Shown here one piece after another: positions 16,652 through 23,993 of a DNA stretch of 51,440 nt. Each line of letters begins with the position of its first letter. Positions within the stretch are counted from its first letter, which is position 1. The DNA is taken from the NCBI GenBank assembly GCA_900550375.1, contig URRP01000014.1:1-51440 (forward strand), given 5' to 3'. The DNA comes from an uncultured Alistipes sp. GTDB lineage: Bacteria > Bacteroidota > Bacteroidia > Bacteroidales > Rikenellaceae. The notes below the pieces were generated by a model. The model was not told the origin of the DNA and made no database searches. It saw only the letters and a program-made list of their open reading frames with translations. Position numbers and translations under genes: made by a program.

Positions 16652-17125
16652 TCAATCGTGCAGGCAGTCGACGTAAATCTGACGCTGGAACGCTTCGTTC
16701 AGCGAGATATAGGTCTGCGTAGTGGAGATGCCCGGAATGGCCAGAATCCGGTCGCACAGCGTAGTCATCAAATGTTCGTTGTCGACGCAGTAGAGCTTCA
16801 CGAAAATATTGTACGCGCCCGTGATGAAATGGCACTCCACGATCTCGGGAATCTGCTTGAGCCGGTCGACGGTCTGCATGAGGATCGATACGTCCTGCAG
16901 GCGGATACCGATGTAGGCGCAGACATCGAAGCCGAGCATCTTGGGATCGACCACCAGACGGCTACCGAGAATCACGCCCGACTCGTCGAGCTTCTTGATG
17001 CGCTGGTGGATGGCGGCTCCCGAAATTCCGCATTTGCGGGCGATTTCCAGAAAGGGCATACGCGCATTAGTGATCAGATACTTGAGAATCTTCCGATCGA
17101 TGGCGTCGATAACAACCTGTGACAT
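16652..17125 (-). CDS. Lrp/AsnC family transcriptional regulator
   Basis: A 157-residue Lrp/AsnC protein: an N-terminal winged HTH (DAIDRKILKYLITNARMPFLEIARKCGISGAAIHQRIKKL, split over residues 7-46) and a C-terminal RAM ligand-binding domain (GFDVCAYIGIRL to AFQRQIYVD). The length is exactly typical. A strong Shine-Dalgarno sequence AAAGGAGG precedes the ATG by a few bases, in the 16-nt gap after kbl. Co-transcription with the threonine/glycine-metabolising KBL suggests an amino-acid-responsive regulator, possibly of that gene; this is inference. Confidence 0.93.
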   Translation of the reverse strand: MSQVVIDAIDRKILKYLITNARMPFLEIARKCGISGAAIHQRIKKLDESGVILGSRLVVDPKMLGFDVCAYIGIRLQDVSILMQTVDRLKQIPEIVECHFITGAYNIFVKLYCVDNEHLMTTLCDRILAIPGISTTQTYISLNEAFQRQIYVDCLHD

Positions 17126-17141
17126 AATTCCTCCTTTATTC

Positions 17142-18329
17142 TTATTTTAACACGTTCAGTTCCCTGCCCACCTTGACGAAGGCGGCGATGCAGCGGTCGA
17201 GTTGCTCGACGGTATGCCCCGCCGAGACCTGCACGCGGATGCGGGCCTGTCCTTTCGGTACGACGGGGTAGTAGAATCCCGTGACGAAAATGTCCTCCTC
17301 CTGCAGCCGTGCTGCGAAATCCTGCGACAGGGCAGCATCGTAGAGCATCACGGCGCAAATGGCCGACTGCGTGGGCTTGATATCGAATCCGGCGGACATC
17401 ATCCCCTTGCGGAAATGCGCTACGTTGGCGACCAGCCGGTCGTGCAGTTCGTTGCTTTCGCCGAGCATCTTGAACAACTCGATTCCCGCGCCCACCACGG
17501 CGGGAGGCAGCGAGTTGGAGAAGAGATAGGGACGCGAACGCTGCCGCAGCATATCGATGATCTCCCGACGGCCCGTCGTGAAGCCGCCTACGGCGCCGCC
17601 GAAGGCTTTGCCCAGCGTACCGGTCAGAATATCGACCTCGCCCCGCAGGTCGTAAAGCTCCGTGATGCCGCGTCCCGTGGCACCCAGCACACCGGCCGAG
17701 TGGCACTCGTCGACCATCACCAGCGCATCGTACTGCCGTGCCAGACGGCAGATTTCATCGAGCGGGGCGGCATTGCCGTCCATCGAGAAGACCCCGTCCG
17801 TGCAGATCACGCGGAAACGCTGCGCCTGCGCGCGTTTCAGGCAATCCTCCAGCGCCTCCATATCGGCGTTGGCATATCGGTAGCGCACGGCCTTCGAGAG
17901 CCGCACGCCGTCGATGATCGAGGCATGGTTCAACGCATCCGAAATGATGGCGTCCTGCTCCGTGAAGAGCGGTTCGAAGACGCCGCCGTTGGCGTCGAAG
18001 CAGGCGGCGTAGAGAATCGTATCCTCCGTACCGAAATAATCGGCGATGGCATGCTCCAGCTCCTTGTGGATATCCTGACAGCCGCAGATGAACCGCACCG
18101 ACGACATCCCGAAACCCCGTTCGTCCATGGCCCGTTTAGCCGCTTCGATCAAACGCTTGTTGTCCGAAAGTCCCAGATAGTTGTTGGCACAGAAATTCAG
18201 CACGGAGCGGCCGGCCACTTCAATCTCAGCACGCTGCGCAGAGGCGATTACCCGTTCGGTCTTATACAGTCCCGCAGCCTTAATATCAGCGAGTTCCTGT
18301 TGAAGGTATTCCTTGATATTCCCGTACAT
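17142..18329 (-). CDS. kbl: 2-amino-3-ketobutyrate CoA ligase / glycine C-acetyltransferase
   Basis: A 395-residue PLP-dependent alpha-oxoamine synthase that converts 2-amino-3-ketobutyrate and CoA to glycine and acetyl-CoA in threonine breakdown. The N-terminal FCANNYLGLSDNKRLIEAA, the substrate segment SSVRFICGCQDIHKELE and the PLP-binding TLGKAFGGAVGGF (~residue 243 Lys) are all present; the short form with the SVRFICGTQ-like motif favours KBL over BioF or SPT. No threonine dehydrogenase gene is in the window. It is followed after 16 nt by the lrp-like gene. The -7 box TACCTTTG lies at 18378-18385. Confidence 0.93.
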   Translation of the reverse strand: MYGNIKEYLQQELADIKAAGLYKTERVIASAQRAEIEVAGRSVLNFCANNYLGLSDNKRLIEAAKRAMDERGFGMSSVRFICGCQDIHKELEHAIADYFGTEDTILYAACFDANGGVFEPLFTEQDAIISDALNHASIIDGVRLSKAVRYRYANADMEALEDCLKRAQAQRFRVICTDGVFSMDGNAAPLDEICRLARQYDALVMVDECHSAGVLGATGRGITELYDLRGEVDILTGTLGKAFGGAVGGFTTGRREIIDMLRQRSRPYLFSNSLPPAVVGAGIELFKMLGESNELHDRLVANVAHFRKGMMSAGFDIKPTQSAICAVMLYDAALSQDFAARLQEEDIFVTGFYYPVVPKGQARIRVQVSAGHTVEQLDRCIAAFVKVGRELNVLK

Positions 18330-18377
18330 CGATTAAAAGTTTTAAGATTTCACAGAAGAAATCTTATGATCTGAAAG

Positions 18378-18385
18378 CAAAGGTA
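18378..18385 (-). promoter_or_regulatory. -7 box (TACCTTTG) for kbl
   Basis: TACCTTTG on the minus strand exactly matches TAnnTTTG and gives a leader of about 40 nt. The nearest clear TTTG lies 28 nt further upstream, outside the usual spacing, so the -33 element is uncertain. Confidence 0.5.
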
Positions 18386-18693
18386 AAAATTTAAAATGAA
18401 AAAAGACTTTTTTCAAACCGGTTTTTTGTTCTGATTCGCAAAAAAAATGTGCAGAAAGGAGTCTATTCGGTGGAAATTATATTTTTTAAACCGATACCGA
18501 CATTTATTTACAACCGGATCATCGATGATTTCTGCAACGGATTTCTGCTCTCTTTCACGGAATTGGCAAGTGTACATCCGAACTCTTCATCGTTCTTTTC
18601 AGCCGCACAAAGCGGATTCGACGGACGTGCGTCCGGCCGTTTCGAAGATACGCTATTATCGCTGCTGCATTCTTCCATTTTTTCGAAAAAAAT
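18386..18693. other. Intergenic region between kbl and the S46 peptidase gene
   Basis: About 300 bases with no gene I can support. It holds a perfect AAACCGGTTT palindrome (18415-18424) next to an A/T-run, and otherwise unremarkable sequence. Short open frames here lack family resemblance and codon structure. Confidence 0.5.
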
Positions 18694-18718
18694 CGGCGGA
18701 AGGAAAATCCTCCCGCCG
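18694..18718 (-). terminator. Terminator of the S46 peptidase gene
   Basis: CGGCGG-A-AGGA and TCCT-C-CCGCCG pair as a 10-bp stem with one mismatch and a 3-nt AAA loop, 24 nt past the stop. On the minus strand the stem is followed by ATTTTTTT. Confidence 0.85.
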
Positions 18719-18742
18719 ATCGAACTTCGCGCACCCGACCGA

Positions 18743-20890
18743 TTACTTCGCCGACGGCTTACCGTCGCCAACGAGCGTCATTTCGCGTACCAGATAGTCC
18801 GCACCGGCGAACTTGTCGATGATGAACAACACATAGCGGATATCGACCGAAATAGTGCGTTGCAGCGCCGGTTCAAAGGCAACGTCGCCCGACATCGCCT
18901 CCCAATTGCCGTCGAAGGCCAGTCCCAGCAACTCGCCCCGTCCGTTCAGGATCGGCGAACCGGAGTTGCCGCCCGTAATATCGAGATTGGCCAAAAAGGC
19001 TACCGGCAGCTCGCCCTGCTCGTTGGCATAGGCACCGAAATCCTGCGCGGTGTATAGCTCCTTGAGTTTTTCGGGAACGGTGAACTCCGTCGGATTCTTC
19101 GGATCCTCCTTCTCCATGACACCCCGAAGCGTCGTGTAGTAATGGTAGGTCACACCGTCGGCCGGATCGTAGGGGAGCACCTGCCCGTAGGTAAGACGGA
19201 TGGTAAAATTGGCGTCCGAAGCCCACGCCCGATCGGGCTGCTGCAACATCAGACCCTTGATATAGAGACGATGGCCGTCGGCATATTTCCGGTTCGATTC
19301 CTTCTGCGCCTCCTGCAATTCGAGCATCTTGCCGATCACCGATACGGTCAGCATCGATGCCGGATCGTTATCGAGTCGCTCCCGCGAAAAATGATCCACG
19401 AAATCCAATGCCCGCGCCTCGTCGGCGAAAACCGAATTGTCGTAGAGGTAATCGACCGCAACGTCCAGATCGTCGAACTGCCCCTGTGCCGCAACGAATA
19501 CGTCGGGCAGCTCCTTGACATTCTCCAGCACCAGTTCGAACATGCGGCGTGCGATGCGGCGGTCGGTCGCCGGACTGTAATCCTTGTAGAAACTGCGCAG
19601 CTTGGCCTTGAGCGCTTCGGGATCTTCGAGTTTCTTGCCCTTCTTGCCTACCGCCGCGATCACGTATGCCGCAGGTGTCATGATCTCCACCGAACGCTGC
19701 AACGCTTCGTTGAGGTATTGCTGCGCGGCGTAGGCCGCGTTGCTCTCGGCAACGGCGTCGCGGACCATCCCCAGCGCTTCGTCGTAACGTTCGCCGTCCA
19801 CGCTGTTGGACTCCGCCCACTGCTGGAAAGCACGCTCCTGCGCCTGCTTCTTCCCTTTCACGTCGAGCCGTTCGATACCGCGCGACATCCCCATCGCATT
19901 CTTCCAGTAGTTCGACGACTGTGCATATTTCGACGCATACTGGATGCGCACCTTGTCGCTGGCAAGCATATCTTCGGCCAGAATCTTCTGCCGCTCGCCG
20001 CGGATAAAGATCCGCTGGGGATTGGTGATCGCGAGCATCCGGTCGATCTCATACGAAGTCATATAACGCTGCGTCGATCCCGGGAAACCCATAATCATGG
20101 CAAAGTCGCCCTCGTCGTACCCGTCGAGCGAAATTTTGAGATATTCGTCGGCCTTGTAGGGAACGTTCTTCGTCGAATACTCGGCCGGACGGTTGTCCTT
20201 GCCCGCATAGATGCGGAACATCGAGAAGTCGCCCGTATGACGCGGCCACATCCAGTTGTCGGTATCGCCGCCGAACTTGCCGATCGAATTGGGCGGCGTA
20301 CCCACCAGACGGATATCCTTATAGACCTCCATCGCAAAGGCGAAATACTGATTTCCGCCGAAGAAGGGCTTGACGACGATCTCCATATCGGGATACTCCT
20401 TCCCGAAGCGTTTTTTCACCTCCGCGACCTGTTTCTTTACCAGCTCGCTGCGCTCTCCGCCCATCGCGGTCGACGGTACGGCTCCCAGCACACCGTCCGT
20501 CACGTCGGCGATATGACGGACAAAACGCACCTCCAATCCGGGCGCTGGCAGCTCCTCGGCGCGCGAACGAGCCCAGAAACCGTTTTTCAGAAAATCGTGC
20601 TCGACCGACGACAACGACTGAATGGCCCCGTAGCCGCAGTGATGGTTCGTCAGCAGCAGCCCTTCGGGCGAAACCACCTCCCCCGTACACCCTGCGCCGA
20701 AGACCACGATGGCGTCCTTCAACGAAGAATGATCCGCGGCGTAAATAGCCGCAGCCGAGAGCTTGCACCCCTTGGCCTGCATATCGGCGATATTCATCTT
20801 CTGAAGATAGGGCAGCAGCCACATTCCCTCGTCGGCGGCCGCCGTCGCGGCGAAGAGCGCCGCGAACAAAAGCATCGAAATTTTTTTCAT
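18743..20890 (-). CDS. S46 family serine dipeptidyl-peptidase (DPP7-type)
   Basis: A 715-residue periplasmic S46 peptidase with signal peptide (MKKISMLLFAALFAATAAA). The chymotrypsin-like triad is visible: His in LLTNHHCGYG (~81), Asp in PRHTGDFSMF (~222) and Ser in ITGGNSGSPILN (~640). S46 enzymes remove dipeptides from peptide N-termini, feeding peptide use in asaccharolytic Bacteroidota. After the Ser, the sequence GLAFDGNWEAMSGD has Gly where DPP11 (Asp/Glu-specific) has the substrate-binding Arg, so a DPP7-like preference for hydrophobic P1 residues is predicted. The gene is 87 nt downstream of nadA and may share its transcript. Confidence 0.94.
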   Translation of the reverse strand: MKKISMLLFAALFAATAAADEGMWLLPYLQKMNIADMQAKGCKLSAAAIYAADHSSLKDAIVVFGAGCTGEVVSPEGLLLTNHHCGYGAIQSLSSVEHDFLKNGFWARSRAEELPAPGLEVRFVRHIADVTDGVLGAVPSTAMGGERSELVKKQVAEVKKRFGKEYPDMEIVVKPFFGGNQYFAFAMEVYKDIRLVGTPPNSIGKFGGDTDNWMWPRHTGDFSMFRIYAGKDNRPAEYSTKNVPYKADEYLKISLDGYDEGDFAMIMGFPGSTQRYMTSYEIDRMLAITNPQRIFIRGERQKILAEDMLASDKVRIQYASKYAQSSNYWKNAMGMSRGIERLDVKGKKQAQERAFQQWAESNSVDGERYDEALGMVRDAVAESNAAYAAQQYLNEALQRSVEIMTPAAYVIAAVGKKGKKLEDPEALKAKLRSFYKDYSPATDRRIARRMFELVLENVKELPDVFVAAQGQFDDLDVAVDYLYDNSVFADEARALDFVDHFSRERLDNDPASMLTVSVIGKMLELQEAQKESNRKYADGHRLYIKGLMLQQPDRAWASDANFTIRLTYGQVLPYDPADGVTYHYYTTLRGVMEKEDPKNPTEFTVPEKLKELYTAQDFGAYANEQGELPVAFLANLDITGGNSGSPILNGRGELLGLAFDGNWEAMSGDVAFEPALQRTISVDIRYVLFIIDKFAGADYLVREMTLVGDGKPSAK

Positions 20891-20977
20891 AGGTATTTAT
20901 CTATCATTTATTTTTCTCTGTCAGATCCGCAGACGGCGAAAGCGCCCGAAACCGACATGCGGCCGCCGCACCGCACG

Positions 20978-21907
20978 TCAACCGATCTCGATCATGCGGC
21001 GGATCGAACGCTCGGCGGCACGCCGCAGCTCTTCGTCGATCACCACCTCGGGCGACTCGTTTTCCAGACAGGCGGCGATCTTCTCGAGCGTCACCATCTT
21101 CATATACGAACAGTTGTTGCATCCGCACGTCTCGTCGTCGGGGGGCGCCGGAATGAACCGCTTGCTCGGGTAACGGCGCTGCATCTCCGAGAGGATTCCC
21201 GCTTCGGTGACGACGATGAATTCGTCGGCATCGCTGCGGCCGCAATAGTCGAGAATCGCCGCCGTGGAACCCACGAAATCGGCCACCGCCGTAATATAAG
21301 CGCGGCATTCGGGGTGGACGACGACCTTGGCTGCGGGGTGCTGCTCGCGTAGTTTGAGCAGCTTTTCGAGCGAAAATTCCTCATGCACATGACAGGCGCC
21401 GTCCCACAGCACCATATTCGTCCGTCCCGAAAGTTTCTGGACATAGGCTCCCAGATTGCGGTCGGGAGCGAAGAGAATCGGCTGCTCGGCCGGAATCGAC
21501 TCGACGACCTTCAGTGCATTGGACGACGTGCAGCAGATATCGGTCTGCGCCTTGATCTCTACCGACGTATTGACATATGAGACCACCGTATGGTCGGGAT
21601 AACGGGCACGGAACCGGCGGAACGCTTCGGCTCCACAGCTGTCGGCCAGCGAGCAGCTCGCCTCGGGCACTGGAATCAGCACCTTTTTGTCGGGACAGAG
21701 CACTTTGGCCGTTTCAGCCATGAAACGCACGCCCGCGAAGAGGATCACGTCGGCCTCGACCTTCTTCGCCTCGATCGACAGCGCGAGCGAGTCGCCCAAA
21801 AAATCGGCGACGGACTGTACCTCGGGCAGCGTATAGTAGTGGGCGAGGATTACGGCGCGCTTACGGCGTTTGAGTTCTTCGATGCGGGAAAGGAGGTTAT
21901 CGACCAT
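20978..21907 (-). CDS. nadA: Quinolinate synthase NadA
   Basis: A 309-residue quinolinate synthase that condenses iminoaspartate with dihydroxyacetone phosphate in NAD synthesis. The three cysteines that bind the [4Fe-4S] cluster are recognisable in PEASCSLADSC, VVHPECRAY and DETCGCNNCSYM. The N-terminal ILAHYYTLPEVQSVADFLGDS and the middle ILFAPDRNLGAYV are family hallmarks. nadB and nadC are not in the window. The candidate oriC gap lies directly upstream; no exact TAnnTTTG is found there on the minus strand close to the ATG (TAAATTTA is a one-mismatch box). Confidence 0.96.
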   Translation of the reverse strand: MVDNLLSRIEELKRRKRAVILAHYYTLPEVQSVADFLGDSLALSIEAKKVEADVILFAGVRFMAETAKVLCPDKKVLIPVPEASCSLADSCGAEAFRRFRARYPDHTVVSYVNTSVEIKAQTDICCTSSNALKVVESIPAEQPILFAPDRNLGAYVQKLSGRTNMVLWDGACHVHEEFSLEKLLKLREQHPAAKVVVHPECRAYITAVADFVGSTAAILDYCGRSDADEFIVVTEAGILSEMQRRYPSKRFIPAPPDDETCGCNNCSYMKMVTLEKIAACLENESPEVVIDEELRRAAERSIRRMIEIG

Positions 21908-22309
21908 CTTTTGTTTTTATTTTTTAATTCAATTTAAATTTAATAAGAAAAAGAAAACAAATAATGCCTATTGACAATGTCGATAAGTTTTTTACGAAAA
22001 AAGTTATGCCGGTCCCTTCATCTGAATTGTTGATTATTGTTTTTTGAATATTATTTCATTTTATTGTTTTCCAAGTAAGTAAGTAGAAATATTCAAACTA
22101 ATCAACAATTGTCCGTAACTCTTTTCAACATCTCGACAGCCGTTTTTTCTCAACATTTCTTCCTCTTTCGACCGGAGAAAGGAGGCAACAACTTTTCAAA
22201 ACTTTTTCTTGTTTTTTCGAAAATTTCGTACACGCGGCATCCGGTGCTATTTTGCAACTTTTCGACCCTGTAAGTTGTTACGAGTTATTGTGGAATTGTC
22301 CACAACTTC
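21908..22309. other. Candidate replication origin (oriC): AT-rich gap with DnaA-box-like 9-mers
   Basis: A 402-bp gap with no gene and with long A/T runs. On the plus strand: TAATCAACA (22099), TTTTCAACA (22122), TTCTCAACA (22147), TTGTCCACA (22296), TTCTCAACA (22307, crossing the mrp stop) and TTTTCAACA (22329, inside mrp). On the minus strand: TGTTGATTA (22028-22036) and TGTCGATAA (21978-21986). Against TTATCCACA, TTGTCCACA and TTATCGACA have one mismatch and the others two. The clustered TTNTCAACA pattern, an AT-rich flank and a large inverted repeat resemble an origin. No dnaA gene is nearby, which is usual for many Bacteroidota. Not proven. Confidence 0.45.
22025..22110. repeat. Nested inverted repeat (possible cruciform)
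   Basis: Outer arms AATTGTTGATTA (22025-22036) / TAATCAACAATT (22099-22110) and inner arms TTTGAATATT (22043-22052) / AATATTCAAA (22088-22097) are both exact. They form a 22-bp interrupted AT-rich stem around a 35-nt loop. The outer arms each contain a TAATCAACA box in opposite orientation. Confidence 0.8.
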
Positions 22310-23368
22310 TCAACAGGTTTTCGCTATGTTTTCAACAACTTTTTCGGCGATCGAACGGTAGTAGGATTCCACTGCGGAGTCGGTTCCGACGGCCGGCCGT
22401 CCGTCCTCTGATCCCTCCATAACGGATTGAATGATCGGAATATCACCCAGAAAAGGTACATCGTTCTCTTCGGCAAAAGCGCGTGCACCGCCCTGTCCGA
22501 AGAGATAGTAACGGTTCTCGGGCAACTCCTTAGGGGTGAACCACGCCATGTTTTCGATGATGCCTACTACGGGGATATCGATCTTCTCGGCACGGAACAT
22601 CTCTACGCCGCGCCGCACGTCGGCGACGGCCACCTGCTGCGGGGTGGAGACGATCACGGCTCCCGTGATCTTCAATTCCGATAGGACGGCCAGATGCACG
22701 CCGCCCGTGCCCGGGGGCAGGTCAATCAGCAGAAAGTCCAACCCTCCCCATTTGGTCTGGTGGATCATCTGGCGCAGGGCATTGGTCGCCATCGCATCGC
22801 GCCAGATCAGCGCGTCGGAGGGTTTGATGAAGAACCCGATCGACATCAGTTTGATTCCCATCGCATCGGCCGGCAGGATGCAATCCTCGCCGTCGATCCG
22901 TTCGGCATCGGGGAGATACTCCTCCACGCCGAACATTTTGGGCTGCGAAGGTCCGTAGATATCCGCATCGAGAATTCCCACGCGATAGCCCATATTGCGT
23001 AGCGTGAGCGCCAGATTGGCCGTGACGGTCGACTTGCCGACGCCGCCTTTACCAGAGGCGACGGCAAGCACTTTCCCGATGCCTCCCGTGAAGGTATGCT
23101 GTGCGGCCGGTTGCGGCGATCGCGGCGCAGCCTCTTTGACAATGACGGTGATATGCTCTTTGTCGAGGGAAAACTCTCCGGCGATCGCCTCCTCGACTTG
23201 GCGTTTGATCTTCACAGAGAAGGGGTCGCGCGCCTTTTCGAATTGCAGCGTGACGCTCATGCGGCCTTCGCCTGCGTCGATACGCTCCACGATGCCGCTC
23301 TCGACGATATTCCGCCCGCTTTCGGGGTGGACGATACCTGTGAGCAGCGCTTTGATTCTTTGCTCCAT
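22310..23368 (-). CDS. mrp: Mrp/NBP35 family iron-sulfur carrier ATPase
   Basis: A 352-residue ApbC/Mrp P-loop ATPase that carries and delivers Fe-S clusters. The N-terminal ~90 residues form a MIP18/DUF59 domain (HPESGRNIVESGIVERI); the ATPase follows with the deviant Walker A VASGKGGVGKSTV (~105), Switch I ILDADIYGPSQPKMFG and DLPPGTGGVHL. The usual CxxC cluster-binding pair near GIIENMAWF is absent (FTPKELPENRYYLFGQGG), as in other Bacteroidota homologues as I recall, so cluster binding may use other residues. Its 3' end carries DnaA-box-like 9-mers. The -7 box TACCTTTG lies 24 nt upstream of the ATG. Confidence 0.93.
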   Translation of the reverse strand: MEQRIKALLTGIVHPESGRNIVESGIVERIDAGEGRMSVTLQFEKARDPFSVKIKRQVEEAIAGEFSLDKEHITVIVKEAAPRSPQPAAQHTFTGGIGKVLAVASGKGGVGKSTVTANLALTLRNMGYRVGILDADIYGPSQPKMFGVEEYLPDAERIDGEDCILPADAMGIKLMSIGFFIKPSDALIWRDAMATNALRQMIHQTKWGGLDFLLIDLPPGTGGVHLAVLSELKITGAVIVSTPQQVAVADVRRGVEMFRAEKIDIPVVGIIENMAWFTPKELPENRYYLFGQGGARAFAEENDVPFLGDIPIIQSVMEGSEDGRPAVGTDSAVESYYRSIAEKVVENIAKTC

Positions 23369-23391
23369 AACCTATCTTTAATAATACCCAA

Positions 23392-23399
23392 CAAAGGTA
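23392..23399 (-). promoter_or_regulatory. -7 box (TACCTTTG) for mrp
   Basis: Exact TAnnTTTG on the minus strand, 23 nt before the mrp ATG. The -33 element is weak. It shares an ~80-bp region with the divergent yjbR-like gene. Confidence 0.55.
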
Positions 23400-23447
23400 A
23401 CGATATTTTCCGAGATACCGGTATATGCGATCGTCGGAAAAAATTCG

Positions 23448-23455
23448 TATTTTTG
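23448..23455 (+). promoter_or_regulatory. -7 box (TATTTTTG) for the YjbR-like gene
   Basis: Exact TAnnTTTG ending 17 nt before ATG 23473, implying a leader of about 12 nt. No good TTTG at the -33 distance. Confidence 0.5.
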
Positions 23456-23472
23456 GAGAAAATCGGAAGAGT

Positions 23473-23841
23473 ATGAATGTCGAGGAGTTCAGAGACTATT
23501 GTCTGTCGCTGCCGGGGGTGACCGAGAAAATGCCTTTTTCGGCGGTGAACGACCCTTACAGCCGCGATGTACTCTGTTTCTATGTCGGTAGCAAATGGTT
23601 TTGCTACGTCAATATCGTGGTGTTCGACCGCTGCTGTCTCAAGTCTACGCCCGAAGAGGCGGCGGAACTCCGCCGGCAATACGAGAGCGTACGTCCGGCA
23701 TGGCACATGAACAAGCGGATGTGGAGCGACGTCTATTTCGCCGGCGACGTGCCCGATGAAAAGATCTGCGAGCTGGTCGAAAACTCCTACCGGCTGGTAC
23801 GGCAGTCTCTTCCCGGAAGGGAGCGGGCGGCACTGTCGTAG
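23473..23841 (+). CDS. MmcQ/YjbR family DNA-binding-like protein
   Basis: A 122-residue CyaY-like-fold protein of the MmcQ/YjbR family. Typical features are the start MNVEEFRDYCLSLPGVTEKMPF, the central VLCFYVGSKWFCYVNI and CCLKSTPEEAAELR, and the end WHMNKRMWSDVYF followed by a helical tail. The biochemical role of the family is not established; DNA binding is assumed from its fold. ATG 23473 is chosen because homologues begin there and the -7 box lies between it and the upstream in-frame ATG. Divergent from mrp. Confidence 0.88.
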   Translation: MNVEEFRDYCLSLPGVTEKMPFSAVNDPYSRDVLCFYVGSKWFCYVNIVVFDRCCLKSTPEEAAELRRQYESVRPAWHMNKRMWSDVYFAGDVPDEKICELVENSYRLVRQSLPGRERAALS

Positions 23842-23922
23842 ATAGAGGAGGCCGAGAAGACGTTTCCGACGGGTCGGAATGGATTGTTTCCGCTATTTTC
23901 GAGAATTTACGATCTCTTTGCG

Positions 23923-23930
23923 TATATTTG
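23923..23930 (+). promoter_or_regulatory. -7 box (TATATTTG) for sppA
   Basis: Exact TAnnTTTG with a TTTC about 22 nt upstream (23897-23900), which could be a degenerate -33. Leader of about 57 nt. Confidence 0.55.
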
Positions 23931-23993
23931 TTCGTCGGAAAGTCGCAATGTCCGAAACGGTTAGGAATAAATACACTAAAAAACAGTTGAAAT

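Noticed and set aside
18447..19057. Small genes between kbl and the S46 peptidase
   Set aside because: No family resemblance, overlap with the S46 terminator and coding region, and codon use unlike the neighbours.
19142..21352. Open frame of ~730 codons antisense to the S46 peptidase and nadA
   Set aside because: Spans two real genes on the opposite strand, low-complexity composition and no motif; a shadow frame.
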